DNA of 17,731 bases from positions 235,470-253,200 of the forward strand of contig NW_003112481.1 in assembly GCF_000003605.2 (NCBI RefSeq), read 5' to 3'. The notes below the pieces were generated by a model, which was not told the origin of the DNA, did not search any database, and saw only the letters and a program-made list of their open reading frames with translations. This DNA comes from Saccoglossus kowalevskii (taxonomy: Eukaryota > Hemichordata > Enteropneusta > Harrimaniidae). The translations under genes and the position numbers were made by a program. This document shows positions 14,190-17,731 of this stretch, in pieces (position 1 is the stretch's first letter; the number at the start of each line of letters is the position of its first letter).

Positions 14190-14630
14190 CAACATTCACC
14201 TAGGGGATCCACCTGCTATTACCATTAACCTAGGGGATCCACCTTCTATTATTGTACATGCTATTACCATTCACTTAAAGGGGCACTTGCAGTTAAGCCT
14301 AATCTTACAAAAAATTTTACTTTCTGGATTAAAATTACAATGGATAACAAAAGATAGATTAACTTTGTAAACAACATAAACAATAGTGTCCCATGATTCT
14401 TTGGTGCAATCCCTGGGCTTGGAAGTTTCCCGTTTAAGGGAGTCACCTGCTATTATTGTACATGCTATTACCATTCACCTAAGGGAACCACTTGCTATTA
14501 TCATTTACCTAAGGGGCCCACCTACTAATACTGTACATATTTTAGAAGACAGCGGAGAATTGGAGATTTGCTTAGGAATGGCAGCAAATTGAGGGAACCA
14601 TCTATTACTGTACATATATTCACCATCTAG
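14190..14630 (+). repeat. Second, decayed ~30-bp repeat family
   Basis: CCTAGGGGATCCACC occurs at 14199-14213 and again 30 bp later at 14229-14243. Diverged versions lie at about 14271-14286, 14435-14450, 14478-14492, 14508-14523 and 14591-14605, alternating with CTATTATTGTACATGCTATT-like spacers. About 150 bp of unrelated sequence (14285-14430) interrupts the series. It looks like an old, interrupted minisatellite. Confidence 0.75.
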
Positions 14631-14944
14631 TTTTATTTTACATCAATAAGATCGCATTCATCTCAAGCATTTATTGTGGCAGTGAACACCAGAATAGAAT
14701 GATAGAACTAAAAAGACATTGATGCTCAACATTCCCAATAATGCATGCTGAAAAAAAGTGTTAATTTAATGTGATAGTGCACATAAGAATATATTAATAC
14801 TAGCAAGCAGCTACATAACCTGAACAGCATTACGGATACACAAATATTTAAGAAAAACAACAAAATTCAGCAACACATGCTTAAAAAATTATTTAAAAAA
14901 AAACAGCCTGGCTTCATCTCAGCCTCAGAATGAAATCACAATTT

Positions 14945-15023
14945 ATCAGCCTCATGAGGGCGGTATCAGCAGAAAGAAAAAACAACATCAGCCTCTTGAA
15001 AGGGATATCAGCAGAAAGTAAGA
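14945..15023 (+). repeat. ~42-bp tandem duplication (2 copies)
   Basis: ATCAGCCTC followed by ATCAGCAGAAAG occurs at 14945-14986 and again at 14987-15023, with several differences between the copies. Confidence 0.65.
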
Positions 15024-15971
15024 CGAGATGAAGATGTATGAATACATAGAAACAGCAGTGTTACTTCAAAACAAACTAGGTGCATATTGGAGCAACTATA
15101 TAAAAGTGTGTGAATTACTGAGGGGTTACCAGGGTTACGTATGCAACATACGTATTTCACAATACCTTAAAATGAAGAAACATATTTGAACACTGTTGTA
15201 GCAACAATTCTCATTACTTATGGACAGTCTTCTGTTGAGAAATTAATTGCAGGTGATTAAATATTTTTACAAATTTCTTAGTTTGTGTCACTTATCTGGT
15301 AGTAGGTATTGGAAAGTAAATCAGTAACAAGAGGGTATTGGGAGTGAAATGAGACAATAGATCTAATGCTCAACCCCTATATATCACATATCCCTGTATT
15401 TCTGGGTATTATTGTCTTATAATGACAATTTGTTAACTCAATTTTTGTCATGTTGAATTAAATGACAATTCTGTTTCTTGAAATTGAGAAATTCCAGTTG
15501 ATAAAGTTTGTACACTCAGAAGGTACCAGAATGTGCGACTTTTTTGGGGGTCATCTCTAAATTGTGTTAAATGATTGATGAACAATGAATATGTTTTCTG
15601 AATTGCCTACTTGGATGAGAGTGTATATTGGACATGGACATCAACACAATATATCATCCAAATATGTAAATATTAACAAATGGGGAAAAAACTAATTTTG
15701 GTAAGTTTAACTCAAGACAATTCAGAAAATGTATGTGAATTTATATTTAAATTTATGTTACTATAACAGTAATTACTCCTTCTGCCACCTGGGCACTGAC
15801 TAGTATATAGGGCAGCACAGCTTAGCTAAAATGGCAATTTTACTAAAATTTAACTTCTGCTTCTCACGCTTCCTCTTCACTTGAAAAATAAGACAGATCT
15901 CCGAGTGATTCCATTGACACAACCACACCTTTGTGGAAGAAGTCTGAGGCGTAGACAAAGCCAGGTCCCCG
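15024..15971. other. Intergenic sequence / probable MFSD11 3' UTR
   Basis: AT-rich sequence downstream of the MFSD11 stop on the - strand. No AATAAA or ATTAAA was found on the - strand close after the stop, so the 3' end is unresolved. One copy of a dispersed repeat (15484-15560) lies here. Confidence 0.4.
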
Positions 15972-16130
15972 TCAGATTTGTTTATAGCCTTCCTTGGCAG
16001 CCCTGCATGTCTTCCATTCCACCACACAAAAACACATAGCACCAGCCGTGCCACTAACAACCAGTATAAGTAACTGCCAATGTAATAGCACATATGTACT
16101 GTAGAAAAACGCTGCGGCTGCCGCAATGGA
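15972..16130 (-). CDS. MFSD11: MFSD11 last exon
   Basis: The acceptor TTATTTTCAG precedes TCC at 16130. The exon encodes SIAAAAAFFYSTYVLLHWQL, a last membrane segment, VVEWKTCRAAKEGYKQI and TGA. A longer overlapping frame on the same strand is a shifted shadow. Confidence 0.88.
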   Translation of the reverse strand, partial: SIAAAAAFFYSTYVLLHWQLLILVVSGTAGAMCFCVVEWKTCRAAKEGYKQI

Positions 16131-17570
16131 CTGAAAATAATTAGAACAAAAAATATGATATAGTAAACAAGCAACTTATCAGTCAAGACAGAAAACAGCT
16201 CCCCTGTTATATTTGTTTATTTACATAATTCATATTTTAACAGCATTATTGATACCAGGACTGATAGTTTTCAAAAAGTATTACCATTTTCTACCAAAAA
16301 TGACAAAAAGATTGACTAAAATAACAGAATTGAAATTATTGTCACAAAATGAACAAATCTGATAACTACGATATATCATGAATAACAAATTGATGTTGGA
16401 CATCAGACATTCAGTCATATAACAAGCTCAATGGACAATGTTGTGTGAAACCAAGTCCTTAAAAACAAATAAGTCAGGAAATAAATCAAACTACCAGAAT
16501 CTTGTTTTGGGTTACAAACACACCAGTGGAGAAAAGAAACTTAAGACTGGATCTCATGTACGGCCCCTGAAGGTCACTCATCATGGTACTTTTACAGTTG
16601 ACTTGTACCTTCCAGTACTACCGGTACACCTCAATTTATGTCATGCTAAACAACATTCACTTTAATGGAAAAATAATTGTGAAATTCCCATTGATAGGAA
16701 AGTACCAGGATGTGTGACCTTTAAGGGTCGTAGGTGATGCAATATACCTATTTACTGACCTGCATGAATTTGTAGAGTGCAAATGCAGGGGCACTATCTT
16801 CTGGAAACATAAAACCCAGAATTGAATATATTTGGGTATTAAAACAGCTGTCACCAAAACCCAACATAAATGCACACAATAATGCTAAGTATTCGCTGAA
16901 AAAAAGAAGGAAAATGACTTATGAATAACAAAATATTTTTAGTCATTGATTTTTACAGATGAGTGAAACACTGACATGCTAATCTGTGCACTCACTGGGT
17001 GATAGAGGAAAATCACAGAGTTATATAACAGAGAGCATTTCACTGAGCATCTTGAAGTATGACTCTGCAATCCATGTGACTGCAACATTGCATCATGGGA
17101 AATGATTGTCTGCCAAGAAAAGACATTGTCACTAACAGTTTGGATTAAAACATTAAAAACCTGTACCTGACATTTATTTTGAAGACTTGCATGGCTGTTC
17201 AAAACTCGTCTTTTTATCAAGAATTTTGCTTAAATCTAGCCCAACTATTACTGGTGACTAATAAGGATATCTATATTTTATCTATATTGTCAGCAAAAAG
17301 ATAATTTTTATACAATTTATGTTTTCAGCTTGTTCTGTTCATATCTGTGAATTCAAATTTAACAAAAATGTATAACAAAAAGAAATACTGGTACTTACTT
17401 GGGGATAATATATGCTTGCATGTGTTCTGAAGGCCCCATGGGAGTGTCAGCAGGTAGATTGAGAAATATTAAGTAAAAACACAGTGTGTGTACGAGATAG
17501 CCCATTAAAACAACAGGGTCACGCCCATGTACGACAGTACGTCTTCCAAGCAAACCAAATGCAGCACCAC
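15972..17570 (-). CDS. MFSD11: MFSD11-like (UNC93-like) membrane protein, C-terminal three exons (17570-17399, 16895-16760, 16130-15972)
   Basis: MFSD11 is a multi-pass protein of the major facilitator superfamily, UNC93-like branch; its substrate is not established. The joined exons give about 154 residues. They begin GGAAFGLLGRRTVVHGRDPV, then HTLCFYLIFLNLPADTPMG, then NEYLALLCAFMLGFGDSCFN and LGFMFPEDSAPAFALYKFMQ. The last exon reads SIAAAAAFFYSTYVLLHWQL and ends CFCVVEWKTCRAAKEGYKQI, stop TGA at 15974-15972. The order and motifs (GRDPVVL, FYLIFLNLP, GDSCFNTQ, EDSAPAFA, YLLLHWQL-like, VEW) match the C-terminal four membrane segments of vertebrate MFSD11. Phases agree (1, 2, 0). Earlier exons with the N-terminal helices must lie right of the window; none is visible between 17571 and 17731. 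Confidence 0.88.
16131..16759 (-). other. MFSD11 intron with inverted-repeat pair
   Basis: This is a 629-bp intron. It holds a 23-bp inverted repeat, 16570-16592 against 16699-16721, with two mismatches and a 106-bp spacer. Otherwise it is AT-rich and without exons. Confidence 0.7.
16570..16721. repeat. Inverted repeat (23 bp arms), possible MITE remnant
   Basis: AAGGTCACTCATCATGGTAC at 16570 is matched by the reverse complement of 16699-16721 with two differences. A further related copy, in the same orientation as the right arm, lies near 15484-15560. Confidence 0.6.
16760..16895 (-). CDS. MFSD11: MFSD11 exon (GDSCFN exon)
   Basis: The acceptor CTTTTTTTCAG precedes CGAATAC at 16895 and the donor is GTCAGT. 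The exon encodes EYLALLCAFMLGFGDSCFNT and the EDSAPAFALYKFMQ segment, ending in phase 0. Confidence 0.92.
16896..17398 (-). other. MFSD11 intron
   Basis: This is a 503-bp AT-rich intron between two well-supported exons. I see nothing else in it. Confidence 0.8.
17399..17570 (-). CDS. MFSD11: MFSD11 exon (GRDPVVL exon)
   Basis: The acceptor AATGTTTCAG ends at 17571 on the + strand and the donor GTAAGT starts at 17398. The exon enters with two bases of a split codon and leaves with AA, completed to AAC (Asn) by the next exon. Confidence 0.88.
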
Positions 17571-17731
17571 CTGAAACATTAATATTGTTAATGTGGAGAG
17601 CACAAACTCGTGTTTTTATCAGCTGATTGATTTCCATTCACTTTCACTCAGCAATGTAAATTACATTACGGGGTTATATTAAGCCAACCAATAACAAAAT
17701 TCGGCCATATTTGACGTTTTTATGTGGAAAA
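17571..17731. other. Right edge of window: MFSD11 intron sequence
   Basis: This precedes the first visible MFSD11 exon and contains no other exon. It carries CCAAT (17687-17691) and CGGCCATATT (17702-17711) on the + strand, motifs also seen at promoters, but no transcript can be shown here. Confidence 0.4.

Noticed and set aside
15800-16186. 128-codon - strand frame overlapping the last MFSD11 exon
   Set aside because: It is a shifted frame over the exon. The +1-shifted reading with the TTATTTTCAG acceptor gives the MFSD11 homology and ends in a proper stop.

Overview
The window looks like an AT-rich nuclear segment from an invertebrate animal. All coding sequence is split into short exons with GT-AG introns, long AT-rich introns and eukaryotic poly(A) signals. 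There are no bacterial-style operons or ribosome-binding sites. The encoded proteins match animal families closely, but I cannot name the species; a marine invertebrate (non-vertebrate deuterostome or lophotrochozoan) is an inference only.

Four protein-coding genes can be reconstructed by joining exons. From left to right: (1) the last four exons of NUBP1 on the + strand (13-2912), a cytosolic Fe-S cluster assembly P-loop ATPase, with a poly(A) signal 17 nt after the stop; (2) a complete six-exon TVP23 (FAM18) gene on the - strand (9848 down to 4636), a four-pass Golgi membrane protein of 201 residues, converging tail-to-tail with NUBP1; (3) a complete two-exon PLD6/Zucchini gene on the + strand (10306-11436), a 215-residue mitochondrial phospholipase-D-family nuclease, head-to-head with TVP23 across 457 bp; (4) the last three exons of an MFSD11-like (UNC93-like) membrane protein on the - strand (17570 down to 15972), with its 5' part beyond the right edge.

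The 4.5 kb between PLD6 and MFSD11 is rich in repeats: a minisatellite of about 25 units of 30 bp (13003-13795), a second decayed ~30-bp repeat family (14190-14630), two short tandem duplications, and a 71-bp inverted copy of the PLD6 intron 1/exon 2 boundary. A near-perfect palindromic MITE-like element sits in TVP23 intron 5. A CpG-dense patch lies in the large NUBP1 intron.

The genes do not form one pathway. NUBP1 acts in cytosolic Fe-S assembly, TVP23 in Golgi trafficking, PLD6 at the mitochondrial outer membrane in lipid or piRNA metabolism, and MFSD11 is a poorly characterised transporter-like protein. The convergent NUBP1-TVP23 pair matches the human NUBP1-TVP23A arrangement on 16p13 as I recall it. 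I did not find a convincing new multi-gene system. The most notable non-standard feature is the inverted copy of the PLD6 splice acceptor.
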